Under the pieces are notes generated by a model. The model did not search any database. It saw only the letters and a program-made list of their open reading frames with translations, and was not told the DNA's origin. The translations under genes were made by a program, and so were the position numbers. Of a stretch of 43,223 nt of DNA, positions 26,409 through 35,013 are shown piece after piece. This DNA comes from Bacteroidales bacterium (lineage in GTDB: Bacteria; Bacteroidota; Bacteroidia; Bacteroidales; UBA12170): assembly GCA_021157585.1 (NCBI GenBank), contig JAGGWH010000032.1, forward strand, positions 1 through 43,223. Reading direction: 5' to 3'. How positions within the stretch are numbered: the stretch's first letter is position 1; every line of letters starts with the position of its first letter.

Positions 26409-27272
26409 TTAACCCAAATATACCTTAAGTAATTTACTTCGTGATGAGTGTTTTAACCGCCTAATTGCTTTTTCTTTTATTTGACGCACTCTTTCGCGAG
26501 TAAGATCAAACTTATCGCCAATCTCATCTAAAGTAAGCCCATGATTTAATCCAATTCCATAATACAAATTTATTACATCTCGTTCCTTTTCGGTAAGTGT
26601 AGCTAAAGAACGTTTAATCTCAGCATTCAAAGACTCTCGCATAAGAGAGTCGTCAGTTTTTGCAGCTTCATCAGAAGTAATAAAATCAACCATAGTGGTG
26701 TCATCATCAGGTGCAATTGGAGCATCAATAGATATTGAACGGCTAGATATTCTCATAGCTGCATCTATCTTATTTTGAGGCGTTTCCAAATCGTCTGCTA
26801 CCTCTTCCATAAAAGGAGCTCTATTTAATTCTTGCTCCAATCTGGATATCGTCTTCTTAATCTTATTAATAGATCCAACTTGATTTAATGGCAAACGAAC
26901 TATTCTTGATTGCTCCGCAAGAGCTTGTAAAATTCCTTGACGAATCCACCAAACGGCATAAGAAATAAATTTAAAGCCTCTGGTTTCATCAAAACGACTG
27001 GCTGCTTTAATTAAACCCACATTGCCTTCGTTAATTAAATCGGGCAAACTCAAACCTTGATTTTGGTATTGTTTAGCAACAGATACAACAAAACGCAAAT
27101 TGGCTTTTACTAATTTATTAAGGGCAACACGATCACCCTCTCGTATTAATTGGGCTAATCTTACTTCTTCGTCGGGACCAATAAGACCTTCACGACCAAT
27201 ATCCGTTAAATATTTATCGAGAGAAGCATTTTCCCTATTGGTTATAGATTTATTTATTTTTAATTGTCTCAT
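26409..27272 (-). CDS. rpoD: Primary RNA polymerase sigma factor (RpoD/SigA)
   Basis: The 287-residue sigma-70 factor is of the short Bacteroidetes type without region 1.1. It starts [11 protein letters not shown]. Region 2 shows [43 protein letters not shown] and [15 protein letters not shown]. Region 3 (140-215) and region 4 with [14 protein letters not shown] and [18 protein letters not shown] follow. It directs housekeeping transcription, and its known promoter class matches the TTTG / TAnnTTTG pairs found in this window, including one in front of the gene itself. A terminator follows. Confidence 0.97.
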   Translation of the reverse strand: MRQLKINKSITNRENASLDKYLTDIGREGLIGPDEEVRLAQLIREGDRVALNKLVKANLRFVVSVAKQYQNQGLSLPDLINEGNVGLIKAASRFDETRGFKFISYAVWWIRQGILQALAEQSRIVRLPLNQVGSINKIKKTISRLEQELNRAPFMEEVADDLETPQNKIDAAMRISSRSISIDAPIAPDDDTTMVDFITSDEAAKTDDSLMRESLNAEIKRSLATLTEKERDVINLYYGIGLNHGLTLDEIGDKFDLTRERVRQIKEKAIRRLKHSSRSKLLKVYLG

Positions 27273-27329
27273 TTATTATTCCAAATATTAACTGCCTAAA
27301 TATCAGATTATTCTGTTTTCAGACTTTAG

Positions 27330-27361
27330 CAAATATAATAAAACAAATGCAGACTTCCAAA
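27330..27361 (-). promoter_or_regulatory. Promoter of rpoD
   Basis: On the minus strand TTTG (27361-27358) is followed after 20 nt by TATATTTG (27337-27330), a full match to TAnnTTTG. It lies about 60 nt upstream of the rpoD ATG at 27272. Confidence 0.65.
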
Positions 27362-27392
27362 AGAATATAGTTTCCCAAGTTGTTAAAAATTA

Positions 27393-27420
27393 CTAAATAA
27401 ATACAGGAGCATTTATTTAG
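27393..27420 (-). terminator. Hairpin after the DEAD-box helicase gene
   Basis: CTAAATAAAT and ATTTATTTAG form a 10-bp AT-rich stem with an 8-nt loop; TAATTTTTAAC follows on the minus strand. It lies 16 nt after the helicase stop. The T tract is short, so termination may be weak. Confidence 0.5.
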
Positions 27421-27436
27421 ACTATTTAAGAATAGC

Positions 27437-28663
27437 TTATGTTCTACTTGTTTTTTTCTTAAACTTATTATTCTTATTGTATTTTTGAGGCTTCTTATTC
27501 CAAGTTTTCTTGGTAACAATATATTCCGGGCCGGGTTTAAAACCTTCCGGTAAAGGAATCTTAAAGATTTCTTTTTCTATAAGCTTTTCTATTCGTTTGA
27601 ACCTAAAAACATCATCTTGATTAATAAGAGAAATAGCGAGGCCTTCTCGCTCTGCCCTTGCTGTTCTACCAACACGATGCACATAATCTTCGGGTTCGGG
27701 TGGAATATCAAAATTAATAATTAGGTCGATATCATCTATATCTATTCCGCGTGAAACAATATCGGTAGCAATCAATATTTTATGCTTACCATTTCTAAAA
27801 TCCAGTAAGATTTGCTCTCGTTCACTTTGTTCGTAAGCTGAGTGAATTCCTTTAGCAGGGATATTTTTGGCACGTAGTCGTTTAACAATTTCATTAACTG
27901 TCACCTTTCTACTACTAAAGATAATAAGTTTATTATCTGCCTTATCCTCTAATAAATTCTCTAAAAGTTTAATTTTCTGATCATCATTTACAAGATAAGC
28001 AGCTTGAACAATTTTTTCGGCCGGTTTTGCTATCGCGATACTCACTTCCTTTGGGTTTGAGAGTATTTTCATGGCTAACGTTTTAATTTTCGGATTCATT
28101 GTTGCCGAGAACATCATATTCTGCCTATTCTTTGGCAGCATTTTTATAATACTCGAAATATCAGGCAAAAAGCCCATATCTAACATTTTATCGGCTTCAT
28201 CCAAAACAAAATACTTCAAACTCTTCAAATCCACATAGCCCAAATTCAGATGGCTAATCAAACGACCGGGAGTTGCAACAATAAAATCAGCTCCATCTGT
28301 CAAAGCTTTCTTTTCATACTCCCAACTACTTCCACTTCCTCCTCCATAAATAGCCAAAGAGGTTAAATCAGAATAATAAGAAAATCCTTGCAACTGCTGT
28401 TCTATTTGTTGTGCTAATTCGCGTGTTGGAGCAATAATCATTGCTTTTACACCGGCTGTTTTGGGTTGTTCCAAAATTTGGTTAATGATGGGTACAAGAA
28501 AGGCAGCTGTTTTGCCCGTTCCGGTTTGTGCAAAAGCCATCAGGTCGTATCCATCTAAAATAATAGGAATACCCTCCTCCTGTACCGGAGTCGGCTCTGC
28601 AAATCCCATTTCGTAAAGAGAATCGGCTAAATCGGGAAGTAAATCAAAATCGTCAAAAGTCAC
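27437..28663 (-). CDS. DEAD-box ATP-dependent RNA helicase (RhlE-like)
   Basis: This 408-residue helicase unwinds RNA duplexes in ribosome assembly or RNA decay. The motifs appear in order: Q-motif (FAEPTPVQEEGI), motif I AQTGTGKT (45-52), PTRELAQQ (69-76), TPGR, DEAD (155-158), SAT (186-188), then in domain 2 IIFSSRK, ATDIVSRGIDI and HRVGRTARAE. A short basic Lys/Asn-rich tail follows, as in RhlE-type proteins. It lies between a DPP III-like gene and rpoD, all on the minus strand, with its ATG 10 nt downstream of the DPP III stop. Confidence 0.92.
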   Translation of the reverse strand: MTFDDFDLLPDLADSLYEMGFAEPTPVQEEGIPIILDGYDLMAFAQTGTGKTAAFLVPIINQILEQPKTAGVKAMIIAPTRELAQQIEQQLQGFSYYSDLTSLAIYGGGSGSSWEYEKKALTDGADFIVATPGRLISHLNLGYVDLKSLKYFVLDEADKMLDMGFLPDISSIIKMLPKNRQNMMFSATMNPKIKTLAMKILSNPKEVSIAIAKPAEKIVQAAYLVNDDQKIKLLENLLEDKADNKLIIFSSRKVTVNEIVKRLRAKNIPAKGIHSAYEQSEREQILLDFRNGKHKILIATDIVSRGIDIDDIDLIINFDIPPEPEDYVHRVGRTARAEREGLAISLINQDDVFRFKRIEKLIEKEIFKIPLPEGFKPGPEYIVTKKTWNKKPQKYNKNNKFKKKTSRT

Positions 28664-28673
28664 ATTAGTAAAT

Positions 28674-30632
28674 TTATATTAGGCTTGAATAATATTGTGA
28701 ATAATATAGCATCTGCTGAGTAAAATCATCGGGATAATTTATTTCTACATCAACTATTTTATGTTCGTCAAAGATAGGCGAATATTGTGGATTTATAAAT
28801 CCGGCATAAGCGGCGATATTAAGTTTCTCCCAGCGTAACAAAACTTCTTTATGCAATTCTACATCCACCTTAACGCCATAATTTTCAACTAAATTTTTAG
28901 CGGCTTCGTAATCGCCGGTCGATTTAATACGTTGGACTTCTTTTAAAAGTTCTCCGAAAAGAATATTAAGCTTTTTATAATCGCGAATAACAAAATAAGT
29001 TTTCCCATCTTTTTTTACTCGCTCGATTACATTTTCTTCATTTCCCTTCTCAAAAACCCATTTTGCAATCAATTGTCGGTTACGCATATGCGATTCTTCA
29101 ATATCCTTCCCCAACTCTACTCTTACCAACTGTGTTAGCAAAGAAGAGCGAATAAAGGAGTTATATTCGCAAACACCTGTATTTTTATCAGTCATTAAAC
29201 CTAAATCAATAAGTTTCTGATCCATAGCAAAATAAAGAGCTACTAAATCGGCTCTAGCCTCTTCGATAGTAGAAGCATAGTTTTTAAGAGTTACTGCCGG
29301 CTCTGCAACGCCCTCTTCTATTTTTCCTGAGCCATGACCAATAATTTCGTGAAGATCGACATGAAGTTTTGATGCCAAACTGCCATATTTTTTATCGAGC
29401 TCAACTTCTTCTTCCGAAAAGGCAAACTCTTCTACCACTCCACTATTTTTTGAAGCCAAATCATAAGCATCAATAATATTACTGATAGAAACCGATTTAG
29501 AGCCATATTCTGCACGAATCCAATCTGCATTAGGTAAATTAACACCAATTGGTGTTGATGGGGAACAATCTCCCGCTTCCATAACAGCAAATATTGCTTT
29601 TGCCGTAACACCTTCTATTTTCTCTTTTTTATGTTTTGGAAAAGTACTCGAATTTTGCTCAAACCAATTAGCGTTTCCACTAACAGTTTCGGCTCTTTTA
29701 GTAGCTTCTTCATCACGAATAGAGACCAAAGCCTCATAAGTAGCTTTTCTGCCCAAAGGATCGCCATATGTTTCTATAAATCCGTGAATAATATCAACTG
29801 AAGATTCTGTGTCCTGAAGCCAGGCAAGACTATAATCGTCGAAATCTTTAAGCTCTCCGCTTTTATAAAAATCAATCAACTTCTGAAGAGCTTTTGTTTG
29901 TTTATCATTTTCCGCAAAGCGAACTGCTTTTTCAAGCCAAAAAACCATTTTCCCGATAGATGCAGAATAATGCTCTCCAATTTTATAAGTTAACTCTTTT
30001 ATTTGTCCGTTTTCCTTTACCAATTTAGAATTAAGTCCAAGAGAAATTGGCTTTTTAGCATTCAGAACTTTTTTAGTATTATAAAATTCCTCCGCCTCTT
30101 CTTGACTAATATTTTCATAAAAGTTACAGGCAGAATTAAGCAATAAATCGTTTTCAGCATCTAAGCTTAAACGTTTTGCATCAAGCGTAGGATCAAAGAT
30201 AAGATTAGTAAATTCTTCTATAAAATCGTTAAATATTTCTTCGGCGAAAAACTTATAATTAGCTTTATCTGAATTAATTAGCAACTTCTTAAACTCTTCC
30301 CTGCTACAAGTTGGAAAGAATTTATCCATAGCATAATGATGATGAATTCCGTTAGAAAACCAAAAACGCTTTAGATAAACAACAAAGGCTTTAAAAGTTT
30401 CGCTTTCGCGATTTCCGGTATATGTTTTATATACATTCTCCAGATTATGTCTAATAAGTAAATTGTATTTATAATTTTGATCATAAATAATATCACGCCC
30501 CCACAATGCCGCTTGAGATAAGAAATAAACTAAACGTTTTTTTTCAAAACTCAGCTTTTCAAATTCGGGAACTTGGTAACGTAAAATTCGTATATCGGCA
30601 AATTGTTCAGTTTGTATTTTAAAATCAGTCAT
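28674..30632 (-). CDS. Dipeptidyl-peptidase III-like zinc metallopeptidase (M49)
   Basis: This 652-residue protein has the M49 zinc motif HEIIGHGSGK (His428, Glu429, His433; the HExxGH form) and the second motif EEARADLVA (457-465), which supplies the third zinc ligand. The length matches Bacteroidetes DPP III (about 650-680). No signal peptide is seen, so a cytoplasmic role in removing N-terminal dipeptides is likely. It also has the conserved NADWIRAEYGSKSVS segment of the family. The minus-strand helicase gene follows after 10 nt, probably on one transcript. Confidence 0.88.
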   Translation of the reverse strand: MTDFKIQTEQFADIRILRYQVPEFEKLSFEKKRLVYFLSQAALWGRDIIYDQNYKYNLLIRHNLENVYKTYTGNRESETFKAFVVYLKRFWFSNGIHHHYAMDKFFPTCSREEFKKLLINSDKANYKFFAEEIFNDFIEEFTNLIFDPTLDAKRLSLDAENDLLLNSACNFYENISQEEAEEFYNTKKVLNAKKPISLGLNSKLVKENGQIKELTYKIGEHYSASIGKMVFWLEKAVRFAENDKQTKALQKLIDFYKSGELKDFDDYSLAWLQDTESSVDIIHGFIETYGDPLGRKATYEALVSIRDEEATKRAETVSGNANWFEQNSSTFPKHKKEKIEGVTAKAIFAVMEAGDCSPSTPIGVNLPNADWIRAEYGSKSVSISNIIDAYDLASKNSGVVEEFAFSEEEVELDKKYGSLASKLHVDLHEIIGHGSGKIEEGVAEPAVTLKNYASTIEEARADLVALYFAMDQKLIDLGLMTDKNTGVCEYNSFIRSSLLTQLVRVELGKDIEESHMRNRQLIAKWVFEKGNEENVIERVKKDGKTYFVIRDYKKLNILFGELLKEVQRIKSTGDYEAAKNLVENYGVKVDVELHKEVLLRWEKLNIAAYAGFINPQYSPIFDEHKIVDVEINYPDDFTQQMLYYSQYYSSLI

Positions 30633-30696
30633 AAAAGTTAAAGGCTATATATTTTTTTATAAGGAACAGGAAAAATAAATATTAATTTTAGGTTGC

Positions 30697-30704
30697 CAAA
30701 GGTA
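30697..30704 (-). promoter_or_regulatory. Candidate -7 element for the DPP III gene
   Basis: TACCTTTG on the minus strand fits TAnnTTTG and lies about 65 nt upstream of the ATG. No clear TTTG stands at 19-20 nt further upstream, so this is only a candidate. Confidence 0.35.
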
Positions 30705-30791
30705 CAAAAAACCTATGTTATAAAAACTCCTCTCTTAGTTTATAAATAACAAAACAAAGGCTTTAACTCGCCCTACCCCTCCTCATTTCAA

Positions 30792-31000
30792 TCCGTCGGC
30801 TGACGGAGAGAAATCCCTACCAGCATACAAACAGATTTCTCATCCCATTACACTCCATTAGAAATGATGGGATTGTGAGATCTCTCCGTCGCTACGCTCT
30901 GTCGAGATGAGGGAAACCCCTTAATTATCCCGAGGGTTCTAAACCATCGTAGGGATTTGGCTTGATATAACGAGGGCTGCGCTTAGAGCGAAACCCTCGT
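30792..31000. repeat. Palindromic intergenic repeats
   Basis: Hairpin CCGTC-GGCT-GACGG (30793-30806) is followed by an imperfect 50-bp palindrome (30832-30882; TCTCATCCC near the left arm, GGGATTGTGAGA in the right). Next come a second GC-rich element with TCTCCGTCG and CTGTCGAGATGAGGG, and two related elements that end in CGTAGGGATT. The last is a clear hairpin, CGAGGG...CCCTCG at 30971-30999. Such elements recur between genes in many Bacteroidetes. No RAYT-type transposase is visible. Confidence 0.65.
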
Positions 31001-31053
31001 AGGGATTAATACCATTGCAGTATATATCTTAAAGACACACCGTAAATAAAGAC

Positions 31054-32898
31054 CTATCCTATAAAATCACTTAACTTATCTCCTCCTTTCTTAACCAAGA
31101 AAATATCCCACCAAAGTGTCATAACCAAAAGATTGATCATACGGTTAGCCATAGTTTGCTTATACCAGAACCAGTAATTTCCCGCTACCGATGATTCATA
31201 AGCCTTAAAGAAATTCTTCAAGAATGATTTATCGAAAAATCCTGTAGCAATATCGCTACCGATTATATAATCGTAAATTTTTTGACGTTTATTTCCATCG
31301 GAAAAGAACATTTCTAAGGGTGAAAAACCTCCTTGTTTTTTACGTGAAGTCACCTCTACCGGAAGTTTTGGTTTTATCAAAGCTTTTAGCAAATATTTAG
31401 AGACTCCTTTTCCCTTTGCAATATCCTCAACACTTCCTTTTACTTTTAAATTTCTTGGAAGTGATTTAACAAAATCAAAAACATCTTTATCAATATAGGT
31501 AAAAGCAAGGTTTACTCCATACATTTGTGAAATTCTTGAAGCTTTATTAATAATTACTTCTGTTGAGTTTTGCTTAATGTCAACATAAAAATTTCTAATA
31601 TTAAATAAATCATCAAAAGAACCGGATTTATCGGGAATAGCTGATAAAACAGGATGCTCTTTAAAAGATTTACCACCTAAAAGTTGCTTAACCTGATATT
31701 CCTGAAAACCAAATTGATCGGGACGCATTATTCCAAGAATTTTATCGTTATGGAAGCGCGCTCTAAAGAAAATATTATCTTTTTCGAAAAAGGAATTTTT
31801 TGATATAGCTGAGAACACATTTTGTAAGGGTGATAAATAACGTTTTTTCAACAAATATTTATAAGCCAACTCTTTAAGCGCAGCCGTAAATAGCTGATCA
31901 CTACCATCTCCCCCAAGAACTACAGGCAATTCTTTATCATGAACTAATTTCATTGCAGAGTTATTCAGCATCCATCCCGATTCAGAAAACGGATCTCCCA
32001 TATTTTTCACCAAAAAAGGCAACTCTTCCAACTCGGAGCCATCCATCAAATATTCGTTATGTACTGCGCCAAACTGCTCCGCCATCATACGTGCATATGG
32101 TAATTCCGAAAAGGGATTGTCCTTAAAACCAATAGAATAGCTTTTTATCTTTCCTGAGAACACCTCAGGCAAAATAGAAATATTTCCACCGGAATCGTAA
32201 CCTCCACTAAGCAATGCTCCAACGGTTTCCTGTCCTTTAATACGTCGGAGAATTGAAAGCTTAAATAAACGTTCATACTCTTCCCGAGCCTCGGTTTCGT
32301 CCATAGTTGTTCTACCGGAAACAAAATCCTCGTAAGTAAAAAGGCTACCTAATTTAAGACCTTCCTTATTTTTAGTTAAAATGCCACCACCTTCTAGTTT
32401 TTGCAATCCATTTAAAGAAGTTAGTGGAGCAGGAATATAACTATACATCAAATAAGATGCTATTGCATCCCTATTTGGGACAGCTTCAAAATCATTAAAA
32501 TTAAATATTTGATCGAAAAGATTGGTAAAATAACGATTGGTAAAGAAAAGCATAGGTCCTTCGCCATATCTGTCTCTAACAGCAATAAATTCATCTTCCC
32601 TGTAAATCAAGATTAAAAATTTACCATTCAGTTTTACAAAAGCTTCTACTCCTTGTTTTAAAAATAAATGAATTAAAAGATTAGCATCTGCATTTTTTTT
32701 GGGAGTATAATGAATATCCAAATCTTCTTGATTATATATTATGCCACTAAAAAACAAAAGGATATTACCAATTCTAACTTCCTGAAAGTTATCCGTTAAA
32801 ACAAAAGGATGATTCTTATTCGAGACAGCTGCGAAATTTAAATTAGAGTTAATATTGGTACTCAAATCAAAACTTCCATAAAGGTTGGTGGTTTTCAT
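31054..32898 (-). CDS. Asparagine-synthase-like amidotransferase of a polysaccharide locus
   Basis: The 614-residue protein resembles AsnB. Its N-terminal half (1-190) is a class II glutaminase-like fold with LNGKFLILIYR and AVRDRYGEGPMLF. The C-terminal half is the PP-loop synthetase domain with LSGGYDSGG (230-238) and VVLGGDGSDQLF. It starts MKTT, so the Cys2 nucleophile needed to use glutamine is missing. It may use free ammonia or activate another acceptor. It is divergent from the glycosyltransferase genes, 98 nt away. Homologues in O-antigen and capsule loci amidate uronic acids, which suggests a similar job. It is unlikely to be the housekeeping asparagine synthetase. Confidence 0.75.
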   Translation of the reverse strand: MKTTNLYGSFDLSTNINSNLNFAAVSNKNHPFVLTDNFQEVRIGNILLFFSGIIYNQEDLDIHYTPKKNADANLLIHLFLKQGVEAFVKLNGKFLILIYREDEFIAVRDRYGEGPMLFFTNRYFTNLFDQIFNFNDFEAVPNRDAIASYLMYSYIPAPLTSLNGLQKLEGGGILTKNKEGLKLGSLFTYEDFVSGRTTMDETEAREEYERLFKLSILRRIKGQETVGALLSGGYDSGGNISILPEVFSGKIKSYSIGFKDNPFSELPYARMMAEQFGAVHNEYLMDGSELEELPFLVKNMGDPFSESGWMLNNSAMKLVHDKELPVVLGGDGSDQLFTAALKELAYKYLLKKRYLSPLQNVFSAISKNSFFEKDNIFFRARFHNDKILGIMRPDQFGFQEYQVKQLLGGKSFKEHPVLSAIPDKSGSFDDLFNIRNFYVDIKQNSTEVIINKASRISQMYGVNLAFTYIDKDVFDFVKSLPRNLKVKGSVEDIAKGKGVSKYLLKALIKPKLPVEVTSRKKQGGFSPLEMFFSDGNKRQKIYDYIIGSDIATGFFDKSFLKNFFKAYESSVAGNYWFWYKQTMANRMINLLVMTLWWDIFLVKKGGDKLSDFIG

Positions 32899-32995
32899 CT
32901 AAATCTTTTTTTGTAATAATGTTCGTTGCATAAAGCGGGTTAAAGATAGGAAAAGATTCTACATTTTTCATAGATTTGACCATAAAATATAAAAA

Positions 32996-33928
32996 ATGCC
33001 CAATAGCACTCTCAATTCTTTTCCTCTAATTTCTATTATTACGGTAAACTACAACCAAGCTAAAACAACGATGGAGATGATAGAATCTCTTTCAAATATT
33101 ACTTACCCAAATATAGAAATTATTGTTGTTGACAACGCCTCTACTAAAGAAAGCCCTCAAATAATAAAAAAAACATATCCTCGAATTATTTTAATAGAGA
33201 GTGTTCTGAATTACGGTTTTGCAGGAGGCAATAATTTGGGAATTATGCGTGCCCGTGGGGAATATATTTTGTTGCTAAATAACGATACTATAGTTGAACC
33301 TCACTTTCTTGAGCCCCTTGTAAAAAAGTTTCAGGATAATCCTAAAATCGGTGCAATTAGTCCAAAAATTCACTATTTCTACAAAAAAGACACTTTTCAG
33401 TATGCAGGATATACAGAAATAAATAAGTGGACTATACGTAACAAAACTATAGGAGAAAACGAGAAAGATACAGGACAATACGACGAAGATAGAGAAACGG
33501 CATACACTCACGGAGCAGCTATGATGGTACCTATGGAAGTGATTAAAAAAGTTGGTATGATGAGTTACGAATTCTTCCTCTACTATGAAGAGGCAGATTG
33601 GTGTTTAAGAATTAGGAAATACGGATATAAAATTATGTACGTTCATAACTCATTAGTATATCATAAAGGATCTGTTACTACAGGAAAAAACAGTGCCCTA
33701 AGAGTTCATTATTTAACAAGAAACCGACTTGTTTTTATGCGCAGAAATATACACGGGATAGAATTTGTATTCGCTCTACTATATCAGTTGGTTGTCGCAA
33801 TTGGAAAAAACAGTATCATTTTTATACTAAAAGGAAAATGGAAACTCGCCGGTGCATATTGGTCTGGAATACTTTGGAATATTAAGAATGTTTTCAATAA
33901 AGAGATTCATGACAATCCTATGATATAA
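32996..33928 (+). CDS. Glycosyltransferase family 2, rhamnosyltransferase-like (copy 1)
   Basis: The 310-residue GT-A enzyme has ISIITVNYNQ, IIVVDNAST, NYGFAGGNNLG, and LLLNNDT at the metal/nucleotide site, followed by HGAAMMVP and YEEADWCLRIRKYGY. This is the WbbL-like subgroup that adds rhamnose or similar sugars in O-antigen or capsule synthesis. The C-terminus has an amphipathic or membrane-associated segment near residues 255-275. It is closely similar to the next gene, so the pair arose by duplication. Confidence 0.85.
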   Translation: MPNSTLNSFPLISIITVNYNQAKTTMEMIESLSNITYPNIEIIVVDNASTKESPQIIKKTYPRIILIESVLNYGFAGGNNLGIMRARGEYILLLNNDTIVEPHFLEPLVKKFQDNPKIGAISPKIHYFYKKDTFQYAGYTEINKWTIRNKTIGENEKDTGQYDEDRETAYTHGAAMMVPMEVIKKVGMMSYEFFLYYEEADWCLRIRKYGYKIMYVHNSLVYHKGSVTTGKNSALRVHYLTRNRLVFMRRNIHGIEFVFALLYQLVVAIGKNSIIFILKGKWKLAGAYWSGILWNIKNVFNKEIHDNPMI

Positions 33929-33985
33929 TTTTTTACTCTCTTGTCATTAACCTACAAGCTTTCTTTGTAAGAAAACAAATAAATA

Positions 33986-34016
33986 TTTGCATCCGAACTT
34001 TTTTTTTGTAATTTAG
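33986..34016 (+). promoter_or_regulatory. Candidate promoter for the second GT2 gene
   Basis: TTTG (33986-33989) is followed after 19 nt by TAATTTAG (34009-34016), one mismatch from TAnnTTTG. It lies 40 nt upstream of the ATG at 34057 and would drive the four downstream genes separately from copy 1. Confidence 0.45.
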
Positions 34017-34056
34017 AATCGTCATTTGAATTCCAATTTTATATTAATTAATTCAT

Positions 34057-35004
34057 ATGCAAAAGAACAATTTAATGAAAGAAAAACCACTAGTTTCCGT
34101 TGTATCCGTACAATATGGCCATCCTGAGGTTACTTTAGAGATGATTAAGTCACTAAAAAAAATCTCTTATCCGAATATTGAAATCATAATCGTTGACAAT
34201 GCAAGCCCTGACGGTAATCCCGACATTGTAAAAGAAGAGTATCCTGATATTATTTATATTAAAAGCGATAAAAATTTAGGCTTTGCAGGAGGTAATAATT
34301 TAGGGTTTAATGTAGCAAAAGGGAAATATATTCTAATGCTTAATAACGATACTGAGGTTGAAGCAGGATTCTTAGAGCCTTTGGTCGAAAAAATGGAAAG
34401 CGACCCAAAAATTGGTATTGTTAGTCCAAAAATAAGATTCTACAATAAGCCCGACACACTTCAATATGTAGGTTACGAACCAATTAATCCCATAACACAA
34501 CGTGGAGGTGCAAAAGGATTTGGAGAAAAAGATACCGGGCAATACGAAGTTGATGCCGAAGCATCATATGGTCACGGAGCAGCTATGATGATTCCGATGA
34601 GTGTAATTAAAGAAGTTGGACTTATGGCAGATATTTTCTTTTTATATTACGAAGAATTGGATTGGGCTCATCGTATTCGTAATGCCGGTTACAAAATATT
34701 TTATGTGCATAATTCGCTCATTTATCATAAGGAATCTATCTCTACAGGTGGACGTATAAGCTCATTACGAGCCTATTATATGACACGAAACAGGATATTA
34801 TATCTTCGACGGAATTTTTCAGGCATCACATTTTTATTAGCCTTACTATATCAAATGTTTATAGCTATACCTAAAAATACCGTAACAAATGTTATTAAGG
34901 GAGGTCCAAAATTTATCCGTCCGTACAGTATAGGTATTCTTTGGAATATTTATAATTTCCGAGCTAAGAAAGTACATTTTAGTCCAAAATTAAAAACTAA
35001 ATAA
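34057..35004 (+). CDS. Glycosyltransferase family 2, rhamnosyltransferase-like (copy 2)
   Basis: The 315-residue protein shares the order of motifs with its upstream neighbour: IIIVDNASPDGNPD, NLGFAGGNNLG, LMLNNDTEVE, HGAAMMIP and YEELDWAHRIRNAGY. It is a cytoplasmic, membrane-associated GT that probably adds a sugar to the lipid-linked polysaccharide precursor. A second Met seven codons in (MKEKPLVSVV) is an alternative start. It is followed by three more polysaccharide genes with spacings of 2-10 nt or so, which makes an operon likely. Confidence 0.85.
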   Translation: MQKNNLMKEKPLVSVVSVQYGHPEVTLEMIKSLKKISYPNIEIIIVDNASPDGNPDIVKEEYPDIIYIKSDKNLGFAGGNNLGFNVAKGKYILMLNNDTEVEAGFLEPLVEKMESDPKIGIVSPKIRFYNKPDTLQYVGYEPINPITQRGGAKGFGEKDTGQYEVDAEASYGHGAAMMIPMSVIKEVGLMADIFFLYYEELDWAHRIRNAGYKIFYVHNSLIYHKESISTGGRISSLRAYYMTRNRILYLRRNFSGITFLLALLYQMFIAIPKNTVTNVIKGGPKFIRPYSIGILWNIYNFRAKKVHFSPKLKTK

Positions 35005-35013
35005 AGTAATACT

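Larger units (their letters stand above)
30633..31053. other. Intergenic repeat region between DPP III and asnB-like genes
   Basis: The 420-bp gap has no open frame of note. 30633-30790 is AT-rich and includes the candidate -7 element. 30790-31003 is filled with palindromic repeats, listed separately. 31004-31053 shows nothing recognisable. Confidence 0.6.
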
